Positions 17,701 through 25,472 of a stretch of 64,000 nucleotides of DNA are shown one piece after another (position 1 is the first letter of the stretch; every line of letters starts with the position of its first letter). Below the pieces are notes generated by a model that did no database searches, had not been told where the DNA came from, and saw only the letters and a list, made by a program, of their open reading frames with translations. The DNA comes from Vampirovibrio sp041737375. Its GTDB lineage: Bacteria > Cyanobacteriota > Vampirovibrionia > Vampirovibrionales > Vampirovibrionaceae. The position numbers were made by a program, and so were the translations under genes. Where the stretch lies: assembly GCF_041737375.1 (NCBI RefSeq), contig NZ_JBGSRV010000018.1, forward strand, positions 217,589-281,588, written 5' to 3'.

Positions 17701-17932
17701 ATTTATAGCCCGCCTCATCCATTGTTTTTAGCACCTGGCGATCCACCACGGATAAGTTAGGGCCAGTTACGGAAAAAACAGGCAGCTTTTGAGCAGCCCA
17801 GACGGAAACGCTGGTGCAGGCCCCCAGTTGAAAAGCAAACAGGAACCCGATTACAATAGAGCGACGAAAGAGACTTGCGCCATTGCGCCAGCGGAATGCT
17901 TGCGTTATTTTCGTTTTGTCAGATAGTTTCAT
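14756..17932 (-). CDS. GHL10 (DUF187/YngK-type) glycosidase-like lipoprotein with long Ala/Pro linker
   Basis: Protein of 1058 residues. The N-terminus has a basic stretch, a hydrophobic helix and FQLGACTS, a plausible lipobox with Cys, though a signal peptidase I site (VWAAQ) follows it. Residues 50-260 form a domain I cannot name. Residues 265-460 are Ala/Pro/Lys-rich low complexity. From about 550 to 870 lies the GHL10 barrel: RAIWLDRGTI, GINIVYFETLNAG, GMEVHAWVWVFAVGN, DVDGLQLDYIRYPFQ and LSPMSYT. Such enzymes are thought to act on wall polysaccharides. The start at 17932 has GGAG just upstream, better than the longer frame to 17959. It is divergent from the HEAT protein gene with an overlap-free 47-bp gap. 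Confidence 0.75.
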   Translation of the reverse strand: MKLSDKTKITQAFRWRNGASLFRRSIVIGFLFAFQLGACTSVSVWAAQKLPVFSVTGPNLSVVDRQVLKTMDEAGYKSRLIQEEDFLFHLKPAETPYVLVPLSSRVELSAFGLLSRYVGAGGQVILISSGEVPEPSAQRLLELIGLNVTGTALISNEINLYWQGASLPGGDALTPGSRVLTLQPGLNERVLANWGQQYPAIITTAKGAFLNWPWGQRLSNQTLILALTRVMPMAKPDSIVFSGGGATQPPVGFEKAAREKTAREKTDQTAVNGADPEKLPKSALSPDYAFNLALEANKAAMVKAPSTPSSPVAIAEAETPVAENVVEKASSVKPAPPEPSTSAAPKAPTAQPANPISFDKAPASKTPVSKAPAVKPALAVPVKKSSKVSKEQAEAETEAEVLNNILGGAEPDTPGNPPSGPSALLTTPSSNVAQPVDPAAPQQPQKPFSFLDPEAAEVLAPAFDYGTYSYNLRILDDYNRRINNALETARQLSLEVPEEKIRAMLKEAYQHKRKFESLYLNNQTEAGLNQYAEARRITLRALALTSASPRVEGRAIWLDRGTILQTKNPLELKKLMLKLHQAGINIVYFETLNAGFPIYPSAILKRNPMVQGWDPLKAAVEEGHQLGMEVHAWVWVFAVGNQRHNVLIAQPDSYPGPVLAEGGLMSEALRSREGSLKAGSRQHEYWLNPASDKGRALLLKVYEEIVSQYDVDGLQLDYIRYPFQTSATRMGFDPVGRDRFYQATGQSLDNLDDYTAKLWIAWKTYQVSSFVQQVSERLRKIKPQLMISAAVFPMRRESRIVSIQQDWETWIDNGWVDTLSPMSYTSDPQRLQGMFDYVQSSPKKRSLIYPGIALHRLDGGQLVEQLEALRQHGGLGATLFAGAHLDQEKIDTLGAGPYKEQTAIPPHQNVVKSLQLILDDYGQKFNTLQAKGALSTLSAPQIQEIQTSIMQFHTRLSALSGFKATGQIPAGSLGAAQEALMALRLATDHWLQSEQNNRFRAEYFNHKIQLLDELLNYIAARNSVTIKAAKFVAPALPVKGAAPSPSSVRVLGKAAKTQ

Positions 17933-17979
17933 CAAGCTCCGCGCCAGATACAGACACAATACACAGAAGGTTCTTTTTC

Positions 17980-18675
17980 ATGCCGGATGATACAACGCCC
18001 ATTGAAACCGCTATTAATATTGTAAGGCAAAAAGAGTATCCGCCTTCCAGTCGAATGAACGCCATACTATTTATGTTGGAAAAATTTGAGCCTCAGTGCC
18101 TCCCCGTGCTGGAGGAAATTTTGAAAGACCCGGAAGAAGAGCCGGATGTTCGCAGCGCCGCCGCATTGGCTTTGGGCAAAGTGGGGGGCGATGGGGCGCT
18201 TGAATTGCTTCAAAATATGGCCCACAGCGAAGACCCCATCCTGAAAAACTACTCCCTGCAAGCGCTGGGTATGACCGGACGTGAGGAAACCATTCCTGTT
18301 TTACTGGAAGCGTTGAGCGATCAGGACAATACCATTTTCGCCTCAGCCGCAGAAGCTTTGGGACGCATTGGCAAACCCGTGGTGCCCCACTTAATAACGC
18401 TACTGAACACCAGCACGGCGGAAGATGCCCGTTGTATCGCCGCTTGGCAGCTTGGCACCTTGCGCTATACCGAAGCCGTGCCCACTTTAATTGAGGTAAT
18501 TCAGGCCGATAAGAACCCGGAAGTGATTGCGCTGGCCATTTGGGCTTTGGGCGAAATTGGGTTTGGCCCGCCTGAAGTGCTGGACCTGCTGCAAAAACAG
18601 CGCGCCCATGAAGATCCCGCCATTAACAAACGGGCGGAAATGGCCATTAAAAAAATCACCCGCCACGTCAATTAA
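17980..18675 (+). CDS. HEAT-repeat (PBS-lyase-like) protein
   Basis: Protein of 231 residues built of about six HEAT repeats, for example DVRSAAALALGKVGGDGALELL, LKNYSLQALGMTGREETIPVLL, IFASAAEALGRIGKPVVPHLI and VIALAIWALGEIGF. Such solenoids act as protein-binding scaffolds; cyanobacterial members include phycobilin lyases, but no phycobiliprotein genes are seen here, so no lyase role is assigned. The start at ATG 17980 is chosen because AGAAGG lies 9 nt upstream; the frame is open further upstream but overlaps the divergent lipoprotein gene. Confidence 0.85.
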   Translation: MPDDTTPIETAINIVRQKEYPPSSRMNAILFMLEKFEPQCLPVLEEILKDPEEEPDVRSAAALALGKVGGDGALELLQNMAHSEDPILKNYSLQALGMTGREETIPVLLEALSDQDNTIFASAAEALGRIGKPVVPHLITLLNTSTAEDARCIAAWQLGTLRYTEAVPTLIEVIQADKNPEVIALAIWALGEIGFGPPEVLDLLQKQRAHEDPAINKRAEMAIKKITRHVN

Positions 18676-18890
18676 GCCAGCCCAAAACTTCCACCCCTCC
18701 CCTTTTTGAAACCTAAACAGGCACTTAACCTCATGTCCCTGAACCCAACCCCATCAATTGCCTGATCGGGTAGTTGCTCCGCCCTTTTATTTCAAGCATA
18801 CTGGCCCCGTTAACTGGTTGTTCAGGACTGACTGAGTGGGCTTTCCCCCTTTTATTTGCCGTTACTATTGATGGATGACTATTTAAAATC

Positions 18891-20537
18891 ATGCCTATCT
18901 ACGCACCCCTCTGCCCCACCAGCGTTTTGCCCCTGAAAGCGTCTTGCCTGAAATTGTTATCGCCTCAAGTACGATTTGGGCTAATACCACTGGCCACCGG
19001 GTTTTTAATGCTGAACGCCACTGTGGCTTACAGCGCCACCCCCTTTAAAGATCTGCCCGAGCGATACTGGGCCAACCCCGCCATTCAGTTTTTAAGCGAA
19101 CGAGGCGTCATTAGCGGGTATGCCGATCAATCCTTCCAGCCCAACCGTCCGGTCACTCGGGCAGAATTTGCGGTCATTCTGGCCAAAAGCCAGGGACTGA
19201 ACCCCAGCGCTTCCGGCAACATCGCAGATCACCCTGGCGGCAAGAATTTCTCGGATGTGCATCATTCCCATTGGGCGGCCAACGCCATTCAGGCCATCGT
19301 CAAGCAGGGCTGGATGTCCGGCTATCCCAACCGGCGGTTTCACCCCAATCAAATCCTGACCATGGCTGAAATGTATGTGATTTTGTCCAAGGCCCAAACC
19401 GGGTTGGCCTCCCTCAGCCCCGCCCAAGCCGATGAGGTATTACGCTTTTACCGGGATAGTGATGAGATTCCCGCCTGGGCCAGAATACCGGTGGCGCAAG
19501 CCATTGAAAGCGGTATTACGGTAACGGAGCGATCCAAAACCAAATTGTTTCCCAATTCACCCGCCGTGCGGGCCAATGTGGCCATCTCCGTGGCCAAACT
19601 GGTGAATCCGGCCTTGAGAGACAACAAGGCGGAGGGCTCGCCCCAAATCCCCGCAACCCAAAGATCCGCCCCACCGGCAGAAGACATTTCAGCGGTGAAT
19701 CTGGTAGGGGTTCTGGAAAATACGCCTCCAAGCGATCAATGGATTTTAGTTCGAGCCGATGGCCGACGCTTTCCCTTATCGCCGGGTGCGCTGGATACCA
19801 GACAGTGGCAAGCCGGTCAGCAAGTTCGTATTACCGGCAATCTGAATGCGGTGGTTGGCACTGCGGCCAATCCTACCGTGGTGGTGCAGACCTACACCCC
19901 AATCGCCCCTGCCGTCCCTCCTGCCGTTTTGAATCCAGCGCCAGAGCCAGCACCGGTTTCTTCAGAACCAGCCGCAATATCGAACCCACAGGCAGCGCCG
20001 ATTTCAGAACCAACCCCAAAGCCAGAAGCAAACCCAAAGGCAGAGCCAAGCCCAAAGCCCAGCCCGGAAAGCTCAACCACAACTCCGGCGGCGGAACTGC
20101 CTACCGAGGCGGAAATGGCCCTCCCGCTGAAACAGGACATTCGGACGCCCCAACTCTACTTCCCCAATCTGGCCAATCTGGTGAGTGATCCGGCCCTGAT
20201 GCTGGGAGAACCGGTGCCTCGTCCCGCACCAGAAATCAGCACGCCCCGCAAGGCAGTAGAAGCGATCCTGAAAGGGCCAACCGAGGCCGAACGACGGCAG
20301 GGATTTTTTACCGATGCGGATCTGCATCGGCTGAATGTAGGCAAACTGAGCATAGACCCTCAGGGGCTGGCCACGGTCACGCTGGAAGCCCCCGGAGACT
20401 TTCAGTTCAGCAACAGCAGCGTTCCGGCCCGCCTGAGCGAACAGATTCGACGCACCTTAACCCAGTTTGAGGGCATTCAACAGGTCAAAGTTTCGGTTAA
20501 AAACCCCAAACACAAAGATCTCTGGATTTCTCCATAA
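18891..20537 (+). CDS. SLH-domain envelope protein with C-terminal GerMN domain
   Basis: Protein of 548 residues. A signal peptide covers residues 28-48 (hydrophobic LIPLATGFLMLNATVAYSA). Three SLH modules follow: FKDLPERYWANPAIQFLSERGVI and repeats starting near residues 52, 115 and 180, each with the GY-Ax2SFxPNRxVTRAEF pattern; these bind secondary wall polymers or peptidoglycan. A Pro/Glu/Lys-rich linker covers about 330-420. The end (about 448-548) matches GerMN: AVEAILKGPTEAER, LSIDPQGLATVTLE, and RRTLTQFEGIQQVKVSV. The combination suggests a wall-anchored periplasmic or surface protein. A moderate terminator follows. Confidence 0.82.
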   Translation: MPIYAPLCPTSVLPLKASCLKLLSPQVRFGLIPLATGFLMLNATVAYSATPFKDLPERYWANPAIQFLSERGVISGYADQSFQPNRPVTRAEFAVILAKSQGLNPSASGNIADHPGGKNFSDVHHSHWAANAIQAIVKQGWMSGYPNRRFHPNQILTMAEMYVILSKAQTGLASLSPAQADEVLRFYRDSDEIPAWARIPVAQAIESGITVTERSKTKLFPNSPAVRANVAISVAKLVNPALRDNKAEGSPQIPATQRSAPPAEDISAVNLVGVLENTPPSDQWILVRADGRRFPLSPGALDTRQWQAGQQVRITGNLNAVVGTAANPTVVVQTYTPIAPAVPPAVLNPAPEPAPVSSEPAAISNPQAAPISEPTPKPEANPKAEPSPKPSPESSTTTPAAELPTEAEMALPLKQDIRTPQLYFPNLANLVSDPALMLGEPVPRPAPEISTPRKAVEAILKGPTEAERRQGFFTDADLHRLNVGKLSIDPQGLATVTLEAPGDFQFSNSSVPARLSEQIRRTLTQFEGIQQVKVSVKNPKHKDLWISP

Positions 20538-20584
20538 CCCAATAATCCCAATATCTTGATTTCCGGCTCTGGGCTTTGGCCTGG

Positions 20585-20608
20585 AGCCTTGCTCTATTCA
20601 AGGCTTTT
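20585..20608 (+). terminator. Probable terminator after the SLH-GerMN gene
   Basis: AGCCTTG (20585-20591) pairs with CAAGGCT (20599-20605) around a 7-nt loop and is followed by TTT. Stem strength is moderate. Confidence 0.5.
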
Positions 20609-20700
20609 GATTGAACAGCCTCTCCCGATAATTGAACCGGGACGAAACGGCCGGTTTCTGGTATAACCCCACCTAGAGAAATACAGCCAATGAGCCGCCC

Positions 20701-22341
20701 ATGAAACGCCTGGAGTCCCCCCAAAACCAGAGTCAACACCCCGCCCTGCCTATTTTGATAGTGGGGCTGATTCTGCTGCTGGCGCTGGGACTACGGCTGA
20801 GCAATATTGCATCCGCCAGCCTGTGGATTGATGAGATCTATTCCCTGATAGTAGCCAACACCCACCTGTTCCCGGAGCGATTGGACACCCAAATTCACAC
20901 CGCCCAGTATTATTACACGCATTATTTAAGCTGGCAGCCCATGGATATGAACCGGCTGCTGGCCTTGCTTAAAATCAACGTGCATATGCCGCTCTATTAC
21001 TTGCTGGTAAATCCATGGATGGGCTGGTTTGGCAATCATGCCGCCGGGTTGCGCAGCTTTTCGGCCCTGTGGTCCACGCTGATGATTTTGCCGGTATTTG
21101 GGCTGGGCCAAGCCCTGGGCGGACGGCGGGCCGGGTACCTGTGCGCCTTGGTAGCCGCATTGGCCCCCTTCCAGATTTATTACGGCCAAGAAGGCCGCAT
21201 GTATGCCCTCAGCCTGTTTTGGACGGCTTGCTCTGGTCTGGCCTTCTGGAAGCTGTTATACGGGCAGCATCCTTGGCGCTGGGCTTGGCTTTACGCTCTT
21301 TTTAGCGCAGGCGGCATGCTCAGCCATTATATGTTCGTGTTTTTTCTGGGGTTTCAATTCGTGTTTGGGTGCGTTGAACTTTTTCAAAGCAAAACCCGGC
21401 AAAGCAAAAACGAGAAAAATAAAAACGGGCAAAAAGCCCTGCTCTTTCTGCCTGCTCTGGCCCTGTTAACGGGCATTGCCTTCCTGTGGCTGCCGGTGTA
21501 TCAAATGCAACAACAGGGGGTGAACGATGAGTACCATTTCGCCAAAGGCTGGGTGGCCTGGAGTCGTTATCTGACCGTGCCACTGTGGCAACCGCTGGTG
21601 GTGATGGCCGGGGATAACCGGCTGGTGCGGGCCTTTTATTTCCCGCTAACCTTGTTAAGTTTTGTGGGCATTGCCTGGGGAGCTTTGGTTCACAAGATTT
21701 CCATCAGCCGAAAGCGGGAAGGCTACATGCTGGCCTGGATACTAGGCCCACTTTTCCTGCAAATAGCCTACGATGCTATAAAACACACCCATATTTCCAT
21801 CATCGATCGCTATGCCATGTTGATTGCCCCGGCCATGTGCCTATGGGTGGGGCTGGCCCTTCATCGGTGGTTGCAGACAAAATCCGGCCTGCGGCCCAAG
21901 CTGGGCCTGGCGGTGCTGGCTGGCATGTTGTTTTTGGCCATCGGATGCGTGTGGGCGCCTTCTCCGTTTCGGGATGAGCATAACAAGGATGACAATATTC
22001 GGCAGAAAATCCGGTATTTTACCAGTCAGGCCCAGCCCAACGATTTAATTTTTGCCAACGGGCCTTGGGGAGCCCCCAATCTGGCCGCCTATTACCTGCA
22101 TCAAAGTAGGCCCGCCCAGCCCATGCTTTACTGGATTAACCAGTTTAACGGGCAAACGGTTCCCTTGCCCAAGCCCGCTTTACTCCAGCCTTATCAGCGG
22201 GTTTGGCTGTTTAGACACCGGGCCAATAACGAGCGGGGCCTGCAAACGTGCAAGGACTATTTGCAAGCCCTGTACCCCCATGTGGTGAAAACCCATGACT
22301 GGTTCATCTATTCCCGCACTGCCCCGGCCTCAAAACCCTGA
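20701..22341 (+). CDS. GT39/PMT-like membrane glycosyltransferase
   Basis: Integral membrane protein of 546 residues. The first helix is followed by a periplasmic loop with LWIDEIYS near residue 43; the Asp-Glu pair is the catalytic motif of the PMT/ArnT/GT39 superfamily, which uses lipid-phosphate sugars. About ten hydrophobic segments follow, including LFSAGGMLSHYMFVFFLGFQFVFG, then a C-terminal soluble domain of about 130 residues. The acceptor is unknown: protein O-glycosylation or lipid modification are both possible. A charged Lys/Asn-rich loop lies near residue 240. No neighbouring genes narrow the role. Confidence 0.75.
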   Translation: MKRLESPQNQSQHPALPILIVGLILLLALGLRLSNIASASLWIDEIYSLIVANTHLFPERLDTQIHTAQYYYTHYLSWQPMDMNRLLALLKINVHMPLYYLLVNPWMGWFGNHAAGLRSFSALWSTLMILPVFGLGQALGGRRAGYLCALVAALAPFQIYYGQEGRMYALSLFWTACSGLAFWKLLYGQHPWRWAWLYALFSAGGMLSHYMFVFFLGFQFVFGCVELFQSKTRQSKNEKNKNGQKALLFLPALALLTGIAFLWLPVYQMQQQGVNDEYHFAKGWVAWSRYLTVPLWQPLVVMAGDNRLVRAFYFPLTLLSFVGIAWGALVHKISISRKREGYMLAWILGPLFLQIAYDAIKHTHISIIDRYAMLIAPAMCLWVGLALHRWLQTKSGLRPKLGLAVLAGMLFLAIGCVWAPSPFRDEHNKDDNIRQKIRYFTSQAQPNDLIFANGPWGAPNLAAYYLHQSRPAQPMLYWINQFNGQTVPLPKPALLQPYQRVWLFRHRANNERGLQTCKDYLQALYPHVVKTHDWFIYSRTAPASKP

Positions 22342-22497
22342 AATAAAATCAAAAAAACAGCATGCCCCAATCGATTTTGGAGATACCTCCTATATCCACT
22401 GGGGAATTGTAAATAGAGCGGTTTATCTCAGAAACCGAAGTGGTATGATAAGTATGATCGTCTCCTTTGTCGTTAGCAAAATAACCGGGTAATCCTC

Positions 22498-23496
22498 GTG
22501 TCCAAAAATAGCGCTTTCAAACACAAGCCCATCCCCTGGATGTATTCCACCCTGGGCAGCATGTTCGCCGCCGCTTTGATGAAATTAAACCCCATCCACC
22601 GGCGTTTGTCCGAAATGGAAATCCGCAACATTCAGGATTACTTCAACAGCGACTTTATCAACCCGCTGAAACGCCGTCCCATCAATAATTTAACCGCCTT
22701 TTTCATGAGCTACTTCAACGCCATACGGCGATTGGGACGACTGGGAAAACTGGCCCGTCAGGACTATTACGCCCTGAACCGGCAGGGGTGCTTTGCGGTG
22801 CAGGAAATCCCCACCATGGTCACTTCCGCCGATCAGGATTTGCAAAAACTGCCTTTGCTCATTGTGCCGGGGTTGAACACCCCCCCGGTTTTCTTTCGGG
22901 AAATGCATGCCTACTTTACCCAAAAAGGGTATCCGGTGGCGGTTATGTCCTTGCCAGAAAACGGACTGGCCGATGTGGCCACCGCTGCGGACAAGCTGGA
23001 AATAGAACTGGAAAACCTGAAACGCCAGTGTGATGTGAGTAAAGTAAACGTAATTGGGCATTGCCTGGGTGGGGTTATTGCCCACTACTGGCTGCAAACC
23101 AGAACTTTGAAAGCCAATTCCGTGGCCAATCTGGTTTCTTTGGGGGCCGGGTATATGGGCGCTGAAGGGGTGAAGGAACTGAAAAATCTGTGGATTCCTC
23201 GCAACCCCGGCAAACCGGTGCCCAAGGTGTTTGACGAGTTGATTCACTGGAACCTGAATCTGGTTCGCCATTCCACAGGGGTGGCCTATCACAGCTTGCT
23301 AACCGTTTGGGATTTTATGGTTCACTTTCGCAAAGGCATTCTGGAATCCACAGGCGATGTGCCCTGCAAAATCAATAACCTGATTCTGGATGATCCTGAC
23401 ATTGATCATTTAACCATTGCCCTGAATCATGAAGTATTTGAGCAGATTGAGCGCATGATTCGCCTACCTCAACCCAAAAATAAGGCCCGATCGTAA
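22498..23496 (+). CDS. Alpha/beta hydrolase-fold protein with Cys in the nucleophile elbow
   Basis: Protein of 332 residues. The oxyanion region reads LLIVPGLNTP (121-130), and the nucleophile elbow reads NVIGHCLGG (184-192), where lipases have GHSxGG. The candidate nucleophile is thus C189. PHA synthases also use Cys in this box, but the rest of the protein looks more like a lipase or acyltransferase. A late DDPDIDHLTIALNH supplies candidate Asp and His. The N-terminal 110 residues are an extension with amphipathic helices. The start is a GTG at 22498 with only a weak SD. Activity as an acyltransferase, thioesterase or polymerase cannot be decided. Confidence 0.72.
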   Translation: MSKNSAFKHKPIPWMYSTLGSMFAAALMKLNPIHRRLSEMEIRNIQDYFNSDFINPLKRRPINNLTAFFMSYFNAIRRLGRLGKLARQDYYALNRQGCFAVQEIPTMVTSADQDLQKLPLLIVPGLNTPPVFFREMHAYFTQKGYPVAVMSLPENGLADVATAADKLEIELENLKRQCDVSKVNVIGHCLGGVIAHYWLQTRTLKANSVANLVSLGAGYMGAEGVKELKNLWIPRNPGKPVPKVFDELIHWNLNLVRHSTGVAYHSLLTVWDFMVHFRKGILESTGDVPCKINNLILDDPDIDHLTIALNHEVFEQIERMIRLPQPKNKARS

Positions 23497-23645
23497 ACAG
23501 GGTTTTTACCCCTGTATGGGAACCGCGACTATCATTTGCAAAAATAATGGTAAGAGATGGGAACACAGCCGCAAAAAATCAGTCTTAATCCCAAGTATCT
23601 TGTATTAAACGGTGTGTAAACGTGTGTGAAAGGTTTGCAAAGCCT

Positions 23646-23912
23646 ATGCCCCATTCAGCTTTTCAACCCTTTAAGGGCAAAGCCTCCCTACCGCCACTGG
23701 ACGGGGAGCGACTGCCTTTGCACCAATACTATGTGCCTAACTTGAAGGCCAAAAGCAAAAGCCAGGCTCATTCTCACAATATGGAGTTTTTGAGCAAGGT
23801 ATTTTCCAGTGAAGGGGCCAGCCGTTTTTTCATTACCTTTTTGCAGCGCTTTTTATTTGATAGTGGCAACCAGTCCTCCGAAGATTACTCTACGACGGCC
23901 TTAGCCGCCTAA
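23646..23912 (+). CDS. Small hypothetical protein
   Basis: Protein of 88 residues, unrecognised. It is basic and Ser/Lys-rich up to residue 50 (LKAKSKSQAHSHN), with a Phe-rich amphipathic segment MEFLSKVFSSEGASRFFITFLQRFLFD in the second half. The start is placed at ATG 23646; GAAAGG lies 12 nt upstream. An in-frame GTG at 23622 is an alternative. It precedes the tandem speD genes in the same direction by about 125 nt. Coding status is supported mainly by position and start signals. Confidence 0.45.
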   Translation: MPHSAFQPFKGKASLPPLDGERLPLHQYYVPNLKAKSKSQAHSHNMEFLSKVFSSEGASRFFITFLQRFLFDSGNQSSEDYSTTALAA

Positions 23913-23965
23913 CGCCCCATTTCGGGCGCTCATTGGGCCTGCTTCTTTTTTTAAAGAGCGCAGGC
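23913..23965 (+). promoter_or_regulatory. Two stem-loops in the speD leader region
   Basis: CGCCC (23913-23917) can pair with GGGCG (23924-23928), and GCCTGC (23937-23942) with GCAGGC (23960-23965) across a T-run. They lie between the small ORF stop and speD. They could form a weak terminator or a control element for the polyamine genes. No known riboswitch class is recognised. Confidence 0.3.
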
Positions 23966-24037
23966 AGTGGGCGAACCGAAGGCTATGGCAAGGCTTTTTT
24001 GTGTACGCCGTATTGAATCAACGAGGAACCATTGCCA

Positions 24038-24478
24038 ATGAACAATGTATTGGGCCGCCACTTGCTGGTGGAATTCTACGATTGCGATACCCAAACCCTG
24101 GACGACGTGGCGGGCATTGAAACCCACATGAACGATGCTGCCCGTGCCTGCGGGGCCACCATTGTACAGTCCACCTTCCATCGCTTTGAGCCTTGGGGGG
24201 TCAGCGGGGTGGTGGTCATCTCCGAATCGCATCTGGCCATTCACACCTGGCCAGAATACGGGTACGCCTCCGTGGATTTGTACACCTGCGGAGACGAAAT
24301 TGATCCCATGGGCGCTTACGAGCACTTGCGGCGAGTATTGGGGGCCCAGGAAAGTGAAATCCAGATGCTCAAGCGGGGCAATCTGGATTTGATTAAAGCC
24401 AGACTGGAGCAAAACGCCCTGAGCGCCGCCGAAGCCGAACTGTCCAAAAGCATCCTGCTGAAAGGGGGTGTACTATGA
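24038..24478 (+). CDS. speD: S-adenosylmethionine decarboxylase proenzyme
   Basis: Bacterial class 1B AdoMet decarboxylase (146 residues), which supplies the aminopropyl donor for spermidine. It self-cleaves at the Glu-Ser of VISESHLAIHTWPE, making the pyruvoyl group from that Ser. The sequence also has the catalytic His six residues on (SHLAIH) and Cys in DLYTCG, the usual S63/H68/C83 set. HTWPE matches canonical enzymes. GAGG lies upstream; ATG 24038 is chosen over TTG 24032. Its stop overlaps the start of a second SpeD homologue by 4 nt (ATGA). No speE is in the window. Confidence 0.88.
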   Translation: MNNVLGRHLLVEFYDCDTQTLDDVAGIETHMNDAARACGATIVQSTFHRFEPWGVSGVVVISESHLAIHTWPEYGYASVDLYTCGDEIDPMGAYEHLRRVLGAQESEIQMLKRGNLDLIKARLEQNALSAAEAELSKSILLKGGVL

Positions 24479-24909
24479 CCCAAGTCATTCTGCAAGCCCA
24501 GTCCAAAGCGGGTCAGGAGCCTTCTGACAACCTGGGGTTTGGGCCACATTTAATGCTGGATTGCAGGCAGTGCGACCCCACCCGCATTGGGGATTTGGCC
24601 TATGTGTTTGAGGTGCTGAACACCCTGCCTGAGCGCATAGGGATGACCAAGATCATTCAGCCCTATGTGTTTCCCTATGCGGGTCTGGTACCGGAAGATC
24701 GGGGGATCACTGGCATGGTGGTCATTGCCGAATCCCATTTGTCTTTTCATTCGTTTACGGAAAAGGATTACTTCTTTTTTGATCTGTTTAGCTGCAAACC
24801 TTTTGATGTGGAAGCGGCCCGCCAGTTCATTGTGGAAGCCTTTGACGTAAAAGACTGGGAGGCCCACTACGCCGAACGGGGCCGGTACTTCCCCCGAGGC
24901 GGGGAATAG
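24475..24909 (+). CDS. Second SpeD-family pyruvoyl decarboxylase (possibly altered substrate)
   Basis: Protein of 144 residues homologous to SpeD, overlapping it by 4 nt. The processing and acid/base set is intact: in AESHLSFHSFTE the Glu-Ser site and His are present, and Cys follows in DLFSCK at exactly the canonical spacing. The substrate-side motif differs: canonical HTWPE is HSFTE here, and GYASV is replaced by DYFFF. Known neofunctionalised SpeD homologues decarboxylate arginine or ornithine instead of AdoMet. This copy could thus provide putrescine or agmatine for the first enzyme's product, or form a hetero-oligomer. The exact substrate is not determinable from sequence. Confidence 0.8.
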   Translation: MTQVILQAQSKAGQEPSDNLGFGPHLMLDCRQCDPTRIGDLAYVFEVLNTLPERIGMTKIIQPYVFPYAGLVPEDRGITGMVVIAESHLSFHSFTEKDYFFFDLFSCKPFDVEAARQFIVEAFDVKDWEAHYAERGRYFPRGGE

Positions 24910-24927
24910 AATATTTACTAAAAAAAT

Positions 24928-24965
24928 GGCGGCATCCCAAACGGTGCCGCCTTTCCTTTTCTTTC
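24928..24965 (+). terminator. Terminator of the tandem speD operon
   Basis: GGCGGCA (24928-24934) pairs with TGCCGCC (24945-24951), with an added inner C/G pairing, followed by the T-rich run TTTCCTTTTCTTTCTT. Confidence 0.8.
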
Positions 24966-25110
24966 TTACTGAATGCTTTCCGGTCTATCTCAATGTTTTG
25001 GGACTCAATGCTGTCCAACGTAATTCTTTTCCGATGGAACTTTCCGGAGTGATTTCGGGTGGCATTCACCCCCAAACCGAGCACAAAGTGGCTCGTTTCA
25101 GTGGCCGGTT

Positions 25111-25395
25111 TTAGCTGGCCGCATATAGAACCTGAAGCAAGTCCAGCAGATCGAAGGTTTTGGGGTCCCGCACCGAATAAAAAACCTGATTGGACTGCTT
25201 TCGGGATACCAGAATGTCTTTATCCCGCAACTGGCCCAAGTGCTGGGAAATATTAGACTGGGTGGTCCCCATCAGAGCTTCCAGCTGATACACACTTTTT
25301 TCGCCCGAACGCAGCACATTCAGAATGCCCAGCCGAATGGGATGCCCCAGCGCCTTTAAACGGCGGCAAACCTTATCCGATGCCTGTGCGTTCAT
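25111..25395 (-). CDS. ArsR/SmtB-family winged-helix regulator
   Basis: Protein of 94 residues with the ArsR core: LKALGHPIRLGILNVL (alpha-1/2), LEALMGTTQSNISQHLGQLRDKDILVSRK (HTH with recognition helix), and QVFYSV (wing). The only Cys is C10; the metal-binding ELCVCD motif of ArsR is absent, so metal sensing by that site is unlikely. It is divergent from the FAD-Rieske oxidoreductase, with a perfect 16-bp palindrome between them (25457-25472), the expected geometry for autoregulation and control of the neighbour. Confidence 0.85.
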   Translation of the reverse strand: MNAQASDKVCRRLKALGHPIRLGILNVLRSGEKSVYQLEALMGTTQSNISQHLGQLRDKDILVSRKQSNQVFYSVRDPKTFDLLDLLQVLYAAS

Positions 25396-25456
25396 ACCGA
25401 TGACCTCTTGATTTTAATTGCTTTCGCTTCAATGACCCTTGCACTTATTATATATC

Positions 25457-25472
25457 AATTTATTAATAAATT
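25457..25472. promoter_or_regulatory. Perfect 16-bp palindrome, candidate ArsR-family operator
   Basis: AATTTATTAATAAATT equals its own reverse complement. It lies in the AT-rich divergent promoter region between the ArsR-family gene and the oxidoreductase gene. ArsR-family operators are usually AT-rich imperfect palindromes of this kind. Binding is inferred. Confidence 0.5.
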
